Origin: Mesobacillus subterraneus
Lineage (GTDB): Bacteria > Bacillota > Bacilli > Bacillales > Cytobacillaceae
NCBI RefSeq assembly: GCF_020524355.2
Contig: NZ_CP129019.1
Span: 3,100,001 to 3,164,000 of the forward strand
Direction: 5' to 3'
Length of the DNA: 64,000 nucleotides
Below are positions 7,353 through 16,088 of the stretch, in pieces. Position 1 is the first letter of the stretch. Every line of letters begins with the position of its first letter. The position numbers and the translations under genes are program-made. The notes beneath the pieces were generated by a model that saw only the letters and a program-made list of their open reading frames with translations, was not told the DNA's origin and searched no databases.

Positions 7353-9710
7353 TCAAGTCTCCTGAAGCTCCTTATTCATCATTGCCTCATATTCATTTGA
7401 TGGCACAGGCGGTGAATAGAAATAGCCCTGCACCTCTTGGCAACCCAGTGATTTCAACAGGTCTATCTGCGATGCCGTTTCAACACCCTCTGCAATGACC
7501 TTTAATTTCAGGTTCGTTGCCATGGAGACAATCGTTGAGATAATTTCTCGGTTTTCCTGGGAGTGTGAAATGAAGCTTTGGTCGATTTTCAACCGATCAA
7601 CTGATAGTTTACTTAAATAGCTCAAAGAACTATATCCCGTTCCAAAGTCATCAATGCTCACTTCAATTCCAAATTCCCTTAAAGCCTGGAGCTGTGAATT
7701 AATACTGTCTTCCTTCTTGATCATAATACTCTCAGTCACTTCGATTTCAATCAATTCACCATAAAGATCGTACTCCTTAAGCGTATGCTGCATGAATTTC
7801 ACGAAATCCTCCTGGTAAAAATGGATGATCGAAATATTGATTGAAGTACGAGGAACCTCGAATCCCTGTTCCTTCCATATGACAAGCTGACTGAACACTT
7901 GCCTGATGATTAATCTCTCAAGGGGTACGATTAAGTTTGCCTCTTCGGCAATCGGGATGAATACACCAGGAGGAATCATGCCATGACGAGGGTGCTTCCA
8001 CCTAGCCAGTGCTTCAGCCCCTGTTATCTCATTCGTTGTTGCATTGTATTTAGGCTGGTAAAAGACGGTGAGAGCGTTACTGATTATAGCGTTCCGCAAT
8101 TCATTCTCAAGCTCAAACTTATTCACGTTCTGATCCACCATGCCCTGGTCAAAGAACTGATAGTGGTTTGCGCCGTTTTCTTTTGCCTTATACATCGCCA
8201 TGTCAGCGTATTTCAGCAATAATTCAAGGTTATTTGTATCTTCAGGATACTTCGAGATTCCAATACTTGCCGTAATCAGGAATTCCATGCCCTCAGCAAA
8301 AAGTGGTGACTGGAATTCTCGTACAATCTCATTGGCAATCTTGTCAGGCTGATTTCCCCCAGTAACAAGAATAGCGAATTCATCTCCGCCAATTCTTGCA
8401 ACCAGGCATTCCTCAGGCACAACCTCTGCAAGCTTCTTGCCGATTTGCATCAAGATTTTATCGCCGAACGAATGACCAAAGGTATCATTGATTCTTTTAA
8501 AGCGGTCAAAATCAAGATAAATTAACGAAAATGCTTCATCCTTTATAAATAGTGAAGCCATTACTTTCTCTAAATTCCGTCTATTGGGCAAATTAGTAAG
8601 TTCATCATGATATGCCAGATACTCAATCATCTTGTCTGCTTTTTTCTGTTCTGTTATGTCCCTGACTATGCCAAAGACACCAACCGTTGTATTTTTCACG
8701 ATAATCCTCACTGCTGTAATCCTCACGTCAGCATACGTTGAATCAGCCCTTTTAAGCGTGGTTTCTATTAATTTCGTCTCACCGCTAAGAACCTTCATGA
8801 AATACTTCCTGAGTTTCTTTTCTTCCTCGCTACCGCCAATCAGCTCAACGAAATGAAGACCAGCTAATTCATTGGCTATGTAACCTGACAGTTCCACTGC
8901 CTCTTTATTCACACTTAAAATATTTCCCTGCAAATCTACCCTGAACACAGAATCGGGGTTATGGCTGAACAAGGATAAATGAGATTGGACATTCTTCATG
9001 ATAAGCTTTTCGCCAAACAGGTCAGGAACAAGCATGAATAGTAAATTTGCTGCTGCCATATAAATGAACGGTGTGAGGTAAGATTGGACTCCGCTTCCAT
9101 CTGTAATCTCCATCATTGAAGTCAACGCGATATATGGAATGCCTCCAAGCGCCATGCCTCCAAGAACACTCCCCGTATATTTATAATTCTTTACAAACTC
9201 ATAAATATCCTCATTTGTAATCTGCATTAAAAATCTGATCAGCGTGAAGGATGTAACCAATATCATTAAAAATGCCATAACTGATAATATTGGCTGGATC
9301 TCGATCGCTTCCCTGAAGATTACATAAAATGCTGCATACTCTGCCATCATGATGCTGGCAGCGATTAATAAGCTTGTTAATATGTACTGTGAAGTATTCG
9401 AAATGTCCCTTTGCGCTAAGCTCAACGCTGCATATGACCCAATCGCACAGATCCCAAAGAATAACAGAAAAAATAAATAAAAATTGTTCGTTGAAAATGG
9501 GACACCTGCCGAAATAATAACAAACAGATGGGTAAGCAAAAATGTTAGAGCCAAAAGAAGGGAATAAACAATCATTTTACGTTTCTTTCTATAGATGGCT
9601 TTTTTAATTTGCCTGCTGAACTCGACAGCCATTATTGAAGAAATGATTAAAAAAACGACAGTCAGAGCTATACTATTAAAGTCGAATATGTACATATGGG
9701 GAATAATCAT
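7353..9710 (-). CDS. Membrane PAS-GGDEF-EAL cyclic-di-GMP enzyme
   Basis: About 785 aa from the chosen ATG, which has GAGGGG just before it; a TTG 51 bp upstream (9761) has no RBS. Order: seven or so membrane helices (residues about 5-240), a PAS domain (HNPDSVFRVD to GIVRDITEQ), GGDEF (DELTNLPNRR, then intact GGDEF), and EAL (EALARW, NISI, EIEVTES, IDDFGTGYSS, LKIDQSF, VIAEGVE, QGYFYSPP). Both active sites look complete. The RxxD inhibitory site before GGDEF is absent (PEEC instead), so product feedback is unlikely. It could make or degrade c-di-GMP depending on the N-terminal sensor input. It is monocistronic, and the gdx riboswitch promoter follows immediately. Confidence 0.9.
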   Translation of the reverse strand: MIIPHMYIFDFNSIALTVVFLIISSIMAVEFSRQIKKAIYRKKRKMIVYSLLLALTFLLTHLFVIISAGVPFSTNNFYLFFLLFFGICAIGSYAALSLAQRDISNTSQYILTSLLIAASIMMAEYAAFYVIFREAIEIQPILSVMAFLMILVTSFTLIRFLMQITNEDIYEFVKNYKYTGSVLGGMALGGIPYIALTSMMEITDGSGVQSYLTPFIYMAAANLLFMLVPDLFGEKLIMKNVQSHLSLFSHNPDSVFRVDLQGNILSVNKEAVELSGYIANELAGLHFVELIGGSEEEKKLRKYFMKVLSGETKLIETTLKRADSTYADVRITAVRIIVKNTTVGVFGIVRDITEQKKADKMIEYLAYHDELTNLPNRRNLEKVMASLFIKDEAFSLIYLDFDRFKRINDTFGHSFGDKILMQIGKKLAEVVPEECLVARIGGDEFAILVTGGNQPDKIANEIVREFQSPLFAEGMEFLITASIGISKYPEDTNNLELLLKYADMAMYKAKENGANHYQFFDQGMVDQNVNKFELENELRNAIISNALTVFYQPKYNATTNEITGAEALARWKHPRHGMIPPGVFIPIAEEANLIVPLERLIIRQVFSQLVIWKEQGFEVPRTSINISIIHFYQEDFVKFMQHTLKEYDLYGELIEIEVTESIMIKKEDSINSQLQALREFGIEVSIDDFGTGYSSLSYLSKLSVDRLKIDQSFISHSQENREIISTIVSMATNLKLKVIAEGVETASQIDLLKSLGCQEVQGYFYSPPVPSNEYEAMMNKELQET

Positions 9711-10131
9711 CCTGCCCCTCATTTCTGTCTGGTTTATTTGCTTTCGTTGACTAGCGGTCAACGTATGGCAATTCCGGGAAAAAGATTGAAGCCTTCTAAA
9801 TATTATACATTATTCACCACTAATTGACTTGAAATGGAAATAATTTTCATAATTTTCAAAACTACCTGTTACCATTCATAAGGTAAATTTTATATAATAT
9901 AAGTAGAACCAATTGTTTCCTTTAATCACTCACCGATCCCTACATCAATCACCCGGTTAATCCATTCTCAAAAATATCACAAAAGCATAGACTCTAACTT
10001 TTATATCGACAAATCCTCAGATTTCTTAACTTAAATCCATGTATGATGATATACAAAGATATATCGCAGCATGTGTTACTGGATTGCTTTAAAATATGGG
10101 TACTTCCTGCCCTGGAAAGGAGGAGATTAGG
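9711..10131. other. Divergent intergenic region, no gene seen
   Basis: AT-rich region between the divergent GGDEF-EAL gene and the small membrane gene at 10132. A plus-strand TTGACT (9824-9829) and CATAAT (9848-9853) are 18 bp apart and could be a promoter. The distance to the next start is nearly 300 bp, with no structured leader that I recognise. Confidence 0.4.
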
Positions 10132-10356
10132 ATGGATAAGGAGAATGCCAGAAGAAACATCATAAATCGTTTGCCACGAACACCTGCCATAAGAGTCGCA
10201 TCTGCAATAGTTTGGCCATTCATCGGTTTTCTGATTGACCTTGTGCTTGACATATTCCCATTCGTGACGGTATTAGGTTTCGTTGGAGGCTCGTCCCTAT
10301 ATTTTCTTTTAACTGCCAGGTCGAAAAAAACACAGAAGGAAACAGGAAAGGCATGA
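10132..10356 (+). CDS. Small two-helix membrane protein, unknown function
   Basis: 74 aa from the ATG preceded by a strong AAAGGAGGAG; an upstream in-frame ATG at 10096 has no RBS. A basic N-terminus (DKENARRNIINRLPRTP) is followed by two hydrophobic helices (residues about 20-37 and 40-60) and a Lys-rich tail. It faintly resembles AtpZ/subunit-I-like small proteins, but I cannot name a family. The next reading frame downstream is in the same phase, separated only by this gene's TGA stop. Confidence 0.6.
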   Translation: MDKENARRNIINRLPRTPAIRVASAIVWPFIGFLIDLVLDIFPFVTVLGFVGGSSLYFLLTARSKKTQKETGKA

Positions 10357-10416
10357 CCAATTATTGAGACCAGCGTTGAGGAGATAAAAAAAGCAGTTCG
10401 CATTTATTCAGAACAA

Positions 10417-10788
10417 TTGCCTAAAGGTGTCTACCGAACAATTCTAGTCGAGGAAGATAACAGAATTGATGTTGAGCAGCTTGCCCCAATTCTGAAGGGA
10501 ATTCCAGCCCGAAACTTTTATATGTCAAAGGAAACATATGATATTTTCGATGAGGAAGAAAAAAATCTCGCCCTTACGATTGATAAAGTCCAAAAAGCAG
10601 TAGACCTCTATGTCAAGGAGCATAATGAATACCCAATGCTGCCTTATGATCCTTTAAACCGGGTGAACTATTTTCAGCTTTTGAAGGCTCATTGCCTTGA
10701 CACCCAGCCAGAAATCGAGCTTTATATCACCAATTATGACGGTCTCGTAACCCATAAAAAGCCAAAGAAGAACAGCACAGGCAACTGA
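10417..10788 (+). CDS. DUF3939-like protein with no convincing start codon
   Basis: The protein-like open frame actually begins right after the TGA at 10354. It reads PIIETSVEEIKKAVRIYSEQ, then LPKGVYRTIL and through to YITNYDGLVTHKKPKKN, about 144 codons. From memory it resembles the DUF3939 family of Bacillaceae (cytosolic, about 130-150 aa, unknown function), including LPKGV, APILKGIP and FYMSKETYDIF. The first usable initiator in frame is TTG at 10417, inside the conserved region and without an RBS. ATT at 10360 or 10363, or readthrough of the TGA, are alternatives. The start may have been lost; see findings. Confidence 0.55.
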   Translation: MPKGVYRTILVEEDNRIDVEQLAPILKGIPARNFYMSKETYDIFDEEEKNLALTIDKVQKAVDLYVKEHNEYPMLPYDPLNRVNYFQLLKAHCLDTQPEIELYITNYDGLVTHKKPKKNSTGN

Positions 10789-10883
10789 TGAGCATTAATC
10801 TGGACCTCGGAATAGACAGTATGGTGCCCGCATTTCCGATGCACTCCCAAAGTCCAATTTCACATATGGCTGAAATGCAATGA
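10788..10883 (+). CDS. Possible 31-aa peptide coupled to the preceding gene
   Basis: The ATG overlaps the previous stop (TGATG), so translation could be coupled. The peptide begins MSINLDLGIDSMVPAFPMHS; it is Met-rich, neutral, with no membrane helix. There is no independent RBS and no family that I recognise, so it may be chance. Confidence 0.28.
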   Translation: MSINLDLGIDSMVPAFPMHSQSPISHMAEMQ

Positions 10884-10890
10884 AAAACTT

Positions 10891-11265
10891 TTAAAACAAA
10901 ATGCTGACTAAATAAATACCGAGCAACAGGAAGATCAAAAAAATAATCCCTGTAGATATTTTTATCAGGTTACTTGATGAATTGAAGGTTTGGCTATTAA
11001 TATTTTTCCGTACCGAAAAATAATGTGTTGTCGCAAAGAAGAGGATTATCAACCCAATAAGCAATGAGAAAATGCTGACAAAAACAGCAATTGTATCAGC
11101 AGCCTGGCTTACATTTCTAATATTATTAAAATGGAGGCTTGATGCCAAAAAACCAATCCCGATTATTGCGATTGATGTCCGCACCCAGGCCAGGTATGTA
11201 CGCTCATTTGCAAGGTGCTGCTGGATATATTTTGATTCAAGAGTTTTATTTTCGTCCATCTTCAT
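10891..11265 (-). CDS. DUF202 (YidH-like) membrane protein
   Basis: 124 aa with the DUF202 signature HLANERTYLAWVRTSIAIIG at residues about 17-36 and three hydrophobic helices (about 30-50, 58-80, 100-122). DUF202 proteins are small inner-membrane proteins of unknown function, often paired or tandem; here there is a single copy. The gene converges with the DUF3939-like gene. Confidence 0.85.
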   Translation of the reverse strand: MKMDENKTLESKYIQQHLANERTYLAWVRTSIAIIGIGFLASSLHFNNIRNVSQAADTIAVFVSIFSLLIGLIILFFATTHYFSVRKNINSQTFNSSSNLIKISTGIIFLIFLLLGIYLVSILF

Positions 11266-11490
11266 TACCTACTTTCCGCTTCCATTACCTAAATATTATC
11301 ACTCAAATACCCATGTTCCTCTTCATCTGCTCATTCATCAAACACTATCTTCATGTTTTATTTTCCCTCCCTACCATGAATAGTTATTCATCATAAAAAG
11401 AAGCGTCCAGCGGTTCATGAGGCCTTTGACATGGATATCCAAGTCATTTTGCTGAATGGTCAGAAGCTAATGGATTCTTTATTCAACATA

Positions 11491-11522
11491 GAAATCACGG
11501 CTGCTTTTACTGCCGTGATTTC
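11491..11522 (+). terminator. Strong hairpin upstream of czrA
   Basis: Perfect 11-bp stem GAAATCACGGC / GCCGTGATTTC with a short loop, then TCTCTTTC. No intact plus-strand gene ends before it. A 50-codon open frame without a start (about 11395-11550) runs through it and may be a gene remnant. Confidence 0.5.
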
Positions 11523-11561
11523 TCTTTCATCAGTTATAATAAAAGCAGGAGGCTGATTAAC

Positions 11562-11882
11562 TTGGAAGAAAAAAATAATAACTCTCCTGGTATGGAGCTT
11601 GATGAGGAAACTTTATTCATCGTCTCACAGACTTTCAAAGCACTTTCAGATCCCACACGGCTCAGGATCCTTCACCTTCTGTTCCAGGGGGAACATTCGG
11701 TCAATGAAATAGCAGAAAAACTTACATTGTTGCAATCAACCGTTTCACACCAATTGCGCTTTCTAAAAAACCTCAGGCTCGTCAAATTCAGGAGAGAGGG
11801 TACCACGCTTTATTACACTCATGACGACGAACACGTCATCGACCTGTTAAAGCAAAGCATAGAACATGCCAGCCATCATTGA
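11562..11882 (+). CDS. czrA: ArsR/SmtB-family zinc-sensing repressor, CzrA-like
   Basis: 106 aa. The winged helix is clear: [26 protein letters not shown], then the recognition helix [20 protein letters not shown]. The C-terminal helix carries the alpha5 metal site as DxH (in DDEHV) and HxxH (in EHASHH), the ligand set known for CzrA Zn(II)/Co(II) sensing. Start TTG follows GGAGG and a TATAAT-like box. It is transcribed tail to tail with czcD at 11966. The czcD promoter contains a palindrome of the CzrA type, so it should derepress czcD under zinc excess. Confidence 0.88.
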   Translation: MEEKNNNSPGMELDEETLFIVSQTFKALSDPTRLRILHLLFQGEHSVNEIAEKLTLLQSTVSHQLRFLKNLRLVKFRREGTTLYYTHDDEHVIDLLKQSIEHASHH

Positions 11883-11912
11883 TGGGAATGCCATCAATAT
11901 TGGCCGGCATGT
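11864..11912 (+). terminator. Terminator overlapping the 3' end of czrA
   Basis: Long stem: outer arms ACATGCCaGCCA / TGGCcGGCATGT and inner arms ATTGATGG / CCATCAAT, followed by seven T. The stop codon lies within the hairpin. Confidence 0.8.
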
Positions 11913-11965
11913 TTTTTTAGCTGTATAAAAAGTATGAATATATCCACAAAGATTAGTGTCCAGCT

Positions 11966-12889
11966 CTAATTGCAAGGTCCATGGGCGCAGGGGCATCCAT
12001 GCTCTTCCCCTTCTACCTGCAGGGTGCTATGATCAATGCCAAAGCGGTCGTGCAACAGTCTTTGTGCTTTGTGGAGTACGCGGTCATGTGCTCCTTCCCC
12101 TTCGACGGCAATATGCCCGCTTAGCATTAAGACACCTGAAGTAATCGACCAAATGTGAACGTCATGCACATCTTTTACTTCAGGAATTTTCATGATTTCA
12201 TCCTTCACTTCATCTAATTCAATCTCCTGGGGTGTGCCTTCCATCAATACATGGAAGCTCTCCTTGGTCACTCGCCAGCCGCTGATGATGATCAGAATCG
12301 CAACTGCGACGCTTGCAATGGGATCTGCAAGTCCCCAGTCAAAAAAGTAGATCAGCAATGCTGCTGTAATGGCGCCAACCGAACCAAGCATATCTCCCAG
12401 CACGTGAAGGAAAGCGCTTCTTACATTCAAGTTCTCATCTTTGTCTCCACTCATCAGTATCCATGCGGCGATGATATTGACAATTAACCCGATAACCGAA
12501 ATCGTCAGCATTCCCATGCTTTGTACTTCTGGAGGATCTGTAAATCGTTGGTAAGCTTCAACAAAAATATAAATCGAGATGATAATTAGCGTAAGACCGT
12601 TTAAGGCAGCCGCAATGATTTCAAATCGTTTGAAGCCGAATGTCTTTGAATGAGTAGCCTTTCTTTCACCAAGCTTCATCGCGAACAAACTTAACCCAAG
12701 CGCAGCTGCATCACTCAGCATATGGCCTGCATCTGAAAGCAGTGCAAGGCTATTTGTGATTAACCCGCCAATCACCTCTACAACCATGAATGTGGCGATT
12801 AGAATAAAAGCCCAGAATAATGCCTTTTTATTGTTTGTATGACTATGGCTATGACCATGACCGTGGCTGTGTGAATGATTATGACCCAT
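11966..12889 (-). CDS. czcD: Zinc/cation efflux protein CzcD (CDF family)
   Basis: 307 aa. It has a His-rich N-terminus (GHNHSHSHGHGHSHSH, residues 2-17), six membrane helices and a cytoplasmic C-terminal domain ending CPCAHGPCN. TM2 has the typical metal site LLSDAGHMLSDA (HxxxD), and TM5 the partner acidic residues (DMLGSVGAI). This is the standard Zn/Co/Cd-exporting CzcD subgroup, distinct from the protein at 245. It is monocistronic with a SmtB/CzrA-like operator at 12911-12934 in front. Confidence 0.93.
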   Translation of the reverse strand: MGHNHSHSHGHGHSHSHTNNKKALFWAFILIATFMVVEVIGGLITNSLALLSDAGHMLSDAAALGLSLFAMKLGERKATHSKTFGFKRFEIIAAALNGLTLIIISIYIFVEAYQRFTDPPEVQSMGMLTISVIGLIVNIIAAWILMSGDKDENLNVRSAFLHVLGDMLGSVGAITAALLIYFFDWGLADPIASVAVAILIIISGWRVTKESFHVLMEGTPQEIELDEVKDEIMKIPEVKDVHDVHIWSITSGVLMLSGHIAVEGEGAHDRVLHKAQRLLHDRFGIDHSTLQVEGEEHGCPCAHGPCN

Positions 12890-12910
12890 ATGTGTTCCCC
12901 TCCTGTTCTA

Positions 12911-12934
12911 ATATATGAATATATGCTCATATAT
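12911..12934 (-). promoter_or_regulatory. Candidate CzrA operator upstream of czcD
   Basis: ATATATGA-N8-TCATATAT, perfect 8-bp arms, 22 bp upstream of the czcD start. It agrees with the TATGA..TCATA half-site pattern known for SmtB/CzrA repressors. Confidence 0.68.
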
Positions 12935-13014
12935 ATAATTATGACTCAATTGCAAAATTTGTTCAATAAAAAGCTTGTCTTTAATTTAAATACCTTATTA
13001 TTATGGTTTTTACA

Positions 13015-13049
13015 CCAAAAAAAATTAACCGCCGATAAAATCAGCGGTT
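13015..13049 (-). terminator. Terminator of spoVR
   Basis: Stem AACCGC-c-GAT / ATC-a-GCGGTT, then U-rich sequence on the minus transcript. It lies 11 bp past the stop. Confidence 0.8.
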
Positions 13050-13059
13050 ATGTTTCTCC

Positions 13060-14487
13060 TTATATATACTTCCGATGGATTCCCTTCCCATCATAGGTGT
13101 AGAGCATCGTCCTGCTTTCTACGATCGTTTCGATATGGCATTTCCTGCCCCAAAGCTGATGGATATACGGCAGTACTTTTTCCAGGTACTTAATGTCCAG
13201 CTCGATGCCCTCGAAGCCGTGAGTTATATACAGCTCTCCATTCTTCAAGTAATCGCCGTCAGTCACGACCAAATATGGGAATCCGCCATTGACTCTCATG
13301 CTGACAAGCTGGTCGCGGACTTGTTCCCACGCTTTATCAACAACTTTGTATTCTCTTCCCTGTTTTTGGAAAAGGTACATATCTTCACGCATCACCAAAT
13401 CTTTGGTCAAGTAATTGCGTAAAAACGAAATATCGGATTCGATTTCACGGACTTCAAACATTTTTTCCCGGCCTGATCCTGGTTTTACTCCACGCCGTTT
13501 CATTTCCTCAGTCGGGTTATTATAACGCTCTTCGATATCTTCAAAAATTTTGATTCCTAAATAATATGGATTGATTCCCGTTTTTGATGGCTGCACGACC
13601 CCGGCATTCAATTTTGCAAACTCGATTGATTCACCGCTCGTCAGGTCCATTTCCCGGAGAATCCTTTGGTGCCAATAAGAAGCCCAGCCTTCATTCATGA
13701 TTTTTGTCTCAAGCTGCGGCCAAAAATAAAGCATTTCCTCCCGCATCATGGTCAGTATATCCCGCTGCCATTCTTCCAGCTCGCGGCTATAGCTTTCAAT
13801 GAACAATAATAAATCTTTCTCAGGACGCGGTGGAAATTTCTTTTTCTTATTCCTATCTTTTGACTCTGTCTCTTTGGAATCAAGGCCCCAAAGATCATCA
13901 TATGGAGATGCTGCTGACATTGTTTCTTCTTCCTCGCCCTCGTCTTCCATAGACCACGCCAGCTTCGGCCTCATTAGCGAAGGATCGATATGCTCTTCAA
14001 TTGCTAATACCGCATCGAGAAATGATTCAACCTTTTGTTTTCCATGCTGAATTTCATAAATGCGGATTCTCTCTGCCGTTGCTGCCATGCTTTCGACCAT
14101 ATCACGCTTCGTATTCTGGAAACGCACATTATTTTTAAAGAAATCACAGTGAGCAAGGACATGGGCAACAATTAACTTGTTCTGAATCAACGAATTTGAA
14201 TCCAACAGAAAAGCATAACAAGGATTTGAATTGATCACCAGTTCATAAATCTTCGAAAGGCCCAAGTCATAGTGAAGCTTCATTTTATGAAATTGCTTCC
14301 CAAAGCTCCAATGGGAAAATCTCGTTGGCATGCCATAGGCACCAAAAGTATAGATGATTTCTGCAGGACATATTTCATACCTCATCGGATAAAAGTCCAG
14401 CCCAAAACCTTTAGCGATTTCGGTAATTTCAGAAATGGCATATTGCAGTGACTTCTGATCTTCTGACACCATCTCTCCCCCTTTCAT
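13060..14487 (-). CDS. spoVR: Stage V sporulation protein R
   Basis: 475 aa, close to full SpoVR length. The conserved blocks [60 protein letters not shown] and [12 protein letters not shown] are present, as is [12 protein letters not shown]. The protein is needed for normal spore cortex formation in B. subtilis; its biochemistry is unknown. The start is uncertain: the first ATG (14487) lacks an RBS, and the run AAAGGGGGAG lies just inside it, which would favour the GTG at about 14469. It lies next to yhdC and yhdB, as in B. subtilis. Confidence 0.93.
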   Translation of the reverse strand: MKGGEMVSEDQKSLQYAISEITEIAKGFGLDFYPMRYEICPAEIIYTFGAYGMPTRFSHWSFGKQFHKMKLHYDLGLSKIYELVINSNPCYAFLLDSNSLIQNKLIVAHVLAHCDFFKNNVRFQNTKRDMVESMAATAERIRIYEIQHGKQKVESFLDAVLAIEEHIDPSLMRPKLAWSMEDEGEEEETMSAASPYDDLWGLDSKETESKDRNKKKKFPPRPEKDLLLFIESYSRELEEWQRDILTMMREEMLYFWPQLETKIMNEGWASYWHQRILREMDLTSGESIEFAKLNAGVVQPSKTGINPYYLGIKIFEDIEERYNNPTEEMKRRGVKPGSGREKMFEVREIESDISFLRNYLTKDLVMREDMYLFQKQGREYKVVDKAWEQVRDQLVSMRVNGGFPYLVVTDGDYLKNGELYITHGFEGIELDIKYLEKVLPYIHQLWGRKCHIETIVESRTMLYTYDGKGIHRKYI

Positions 14488-14540
14488 CTCTTACAACAAT
14501 GTATGAGAAAAAAAGGAGAAAGATGAACAGGTTATAAACT

Positions 14541-14867
14541 TTACTGCTGCAGTTGTTCGGTAACAGAAAGGTTCAGTAACCTGTCATTTTTTACATCATG
14601 GGCGACTTGCACCGTGATAATAACCGTTTTTTTATTGACACGCACCTTGTATTGAAACGAGTCAAGTACCTGGCGATCGTCTATCTGCTTCCTGCCCATA
14701 TACTTGTAATTCTGTACTGTCTTACCAGGATACTCCGCCCTGATTACTGTAGTAGCAATATTTCCATACTTTTCGTAATCAGGACTTTGAGCAATAGTAT
14801 CTGCTCTTTGGATTCCCATTAACAAAATTAAAGATACAGTTATCGCAAACAAATACCTATTCATCAA
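14541..14867 (-). CDS. yhdC: Secreted DUF3889 protein, YhdC-like
   Basis: 108 aa with an N-terminal signal peptide (residues about 3-26, hydrophobic core LFAITVSLILLMGI) and a single small alpha/beta domain with KYGNIATTVIRAEYP and the C-terminal strand pair typical of DUF3889. It is probably exported or lipid-free secreted; function is unknown. The identification rests on motif pattern plus its position between spoVR and yhdB. Confidence 0.75.
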   Translation of the reverse strand: MMNRYLFAITVSLILLMGIQRADTIAQSPDYEKYGNIATTVIRAEYPGKTVQNYKYMGRKQIDDRQVLDSFQYKVRVNKKTVIITVQVAHDVKNDRLLNLSVTEQLQQ

Positions 14868-15054
14868 TACACCTCTTTTAGCTGCTCAGCTTTGAAACCC
14901 AGCTCGATATGTAGTCATACAAAGTTCATTTGATTGCCCAATTATACAGGTAAAACTTGAAAACCCCTGTAAACAAGGTCGTCCAACATTTTCTGAGGAA
15001 GTTCCGTGCTCAACTCCATATAATATTATCAACTCCTCATAAGGAGGATTGAGA

Positions 15055-15309
15055 ATGAACAAAACGGATTATGATCGTGCTTTATATTACACGCACCGAT
15101 CCCAATGGGATAACCTGCTCATCCTCATGGTCAGGACAGAGGACCAGTTCCTAGCTAAAAGGATTGAACATTTTCTCCACGCTTACAACTTTGAAAAAGA
15201 TTATGCTGTCATAGAGAAACGCCTGTATTCCCTGCTCAGATATATCGACCACGCAAATGAAGCCGCCGGCGATGACTACCTGGAAACCGCTGTTACCGGC
15301 TCGATTTAA
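15055..15309 (+). CDS. yhdB: YhdB-like conserved small protein
   Basis: 84 aa from the ATG 7 bp after AAGGAGG. The start MNKTDYDRALYYTHRSQWDN is strongly conserved among Bacillus YhdB proteins, as is IEHFLHAYNFEKDYAVIEKR. It is soluble, acidic, with no known motif or function. It is divergent from yhdC and convergent with yhcZ, sharing the terminator at 15332. Confidence 0.75.
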   Translation: MNKTDYDRALYYTHRSQWDNLLILMVRTEDQFLAKRIEHFLHAYNFEKDYAVIEKRLYSLLRYIDHANEAAGDDYLETAVTGSI

Positions 15310-15331
15310 CAAGAGAATTCCACCAAAAAAT

Positions 15332-15362
15332 AACACGGCCACCTATATTAAGGTGCCGTGTT
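15332..15362. terminator. Bidirectional terminator between yhdB and yhcZ
   Basis: AACACGG-c-CACCT / AGGTG-CCGTGTT stem with A/T runs on both sides, between convergent genes. Confidence 0.83.
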
Positions 15363-15409
15363 TATTATTTTTTATGCTGATTGCCATTGTAAATTAATGG
15401 TTTGTTTTT

Positions 15410-16072
15410 TCAAGCGGAAGGAGGTTTTTGTTCTAAGAGGCGATTCCGGACAGCATATAATGCTGCCTGAGTCCGATCTCCCAATTCCAATTTTGCCAGG
15501 ACATTCGAAACATGAGTTTTAACTGTTTTTTCCGTAATATACAATGAAGCTGCAATTTCTTTATTGCTTTTGCCGCTGGCTATTTCTTTCAGCACCTCCA
15601 ACTCACGCTTTGTCAGCTCATTAAGCAGTTTTCTTTCTTGGCGGTTATTGCCGGATAGATGCGATAACACAAGTGAAGTCGCTTTTGGGTGAAGCTGATT
15701 TTCACCACCCATGATTCTTACTATTGCTTTTACCAGTTCATCTGGCTGGATGTCCTTAAGCTGATAGCCAGATGCACCTGACTCTATGGCTGGAATCACA
15801 TGCTCCTGATCTGCATAGCTTGTCAGCATCATGATTTTAATAGCGGGATTCTCTGCCTTGATAATTTTCGTCGCCTCAATCCCGTTCATAACTGGCATGA
15901 TTAAATCCATTAAAACAAGGTCCGGATTTAAAGTCTTAGCAAGCTCAACAGCTTCCTTTCCATTGCCTGCTTCCCCGACAATCTCTAATTGTTCCTGTGT
16001 CCTCAGGAAAAAAACCAGCCCTCGTCTTACCACATGGTGATCATCGGCAATCAGGATTCTAATTGTCATCAC
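15410..16072 (-). CDS. yhcZ: NarL/LuxR-type response regulator, YhcZ-like
   Basis: 220 aa. The receiver domain has the acidic pocket DDHH (10-13), phospho-acceptor D56 (LVLMDLIMP) and K106 region (YQLKDIQ). The C-terminal LuxR helix-turn-helix has LTKREXEVLKEIASGKSNKE, then YITEKTVKTHVSNVLAKL. It is downstream of, and 16 bp from, the kinase gene at 16089, forming an operon. The pair corresponds to B. subtilis YhcYZ and S. aureus AirSR, known there for redox and oxygen sensing. Confidence 0.85.
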   Translation of the reverse strand: MMTIRILIADDHHVVRRGLVFFLRTQEQLEIVGEAGNGKEAVELAKTLNPDLVLMDLIMPVMNGIEATKIIKAENPAIKIMMLTSYADQEHVIPAIESGASGYQLKDIQPDELVKAIVRIMGGENQLHPKATSLVLSHLSGNNRQERKLLNELTKRELEVLKEIASGKSNKEIAASLYITEKTVKTHVSNVLAKLELGDRTQAALYAVRNRLLEQKPPSA

Positions 16073-16088
16073 CCATTCCCCCTTTTAA

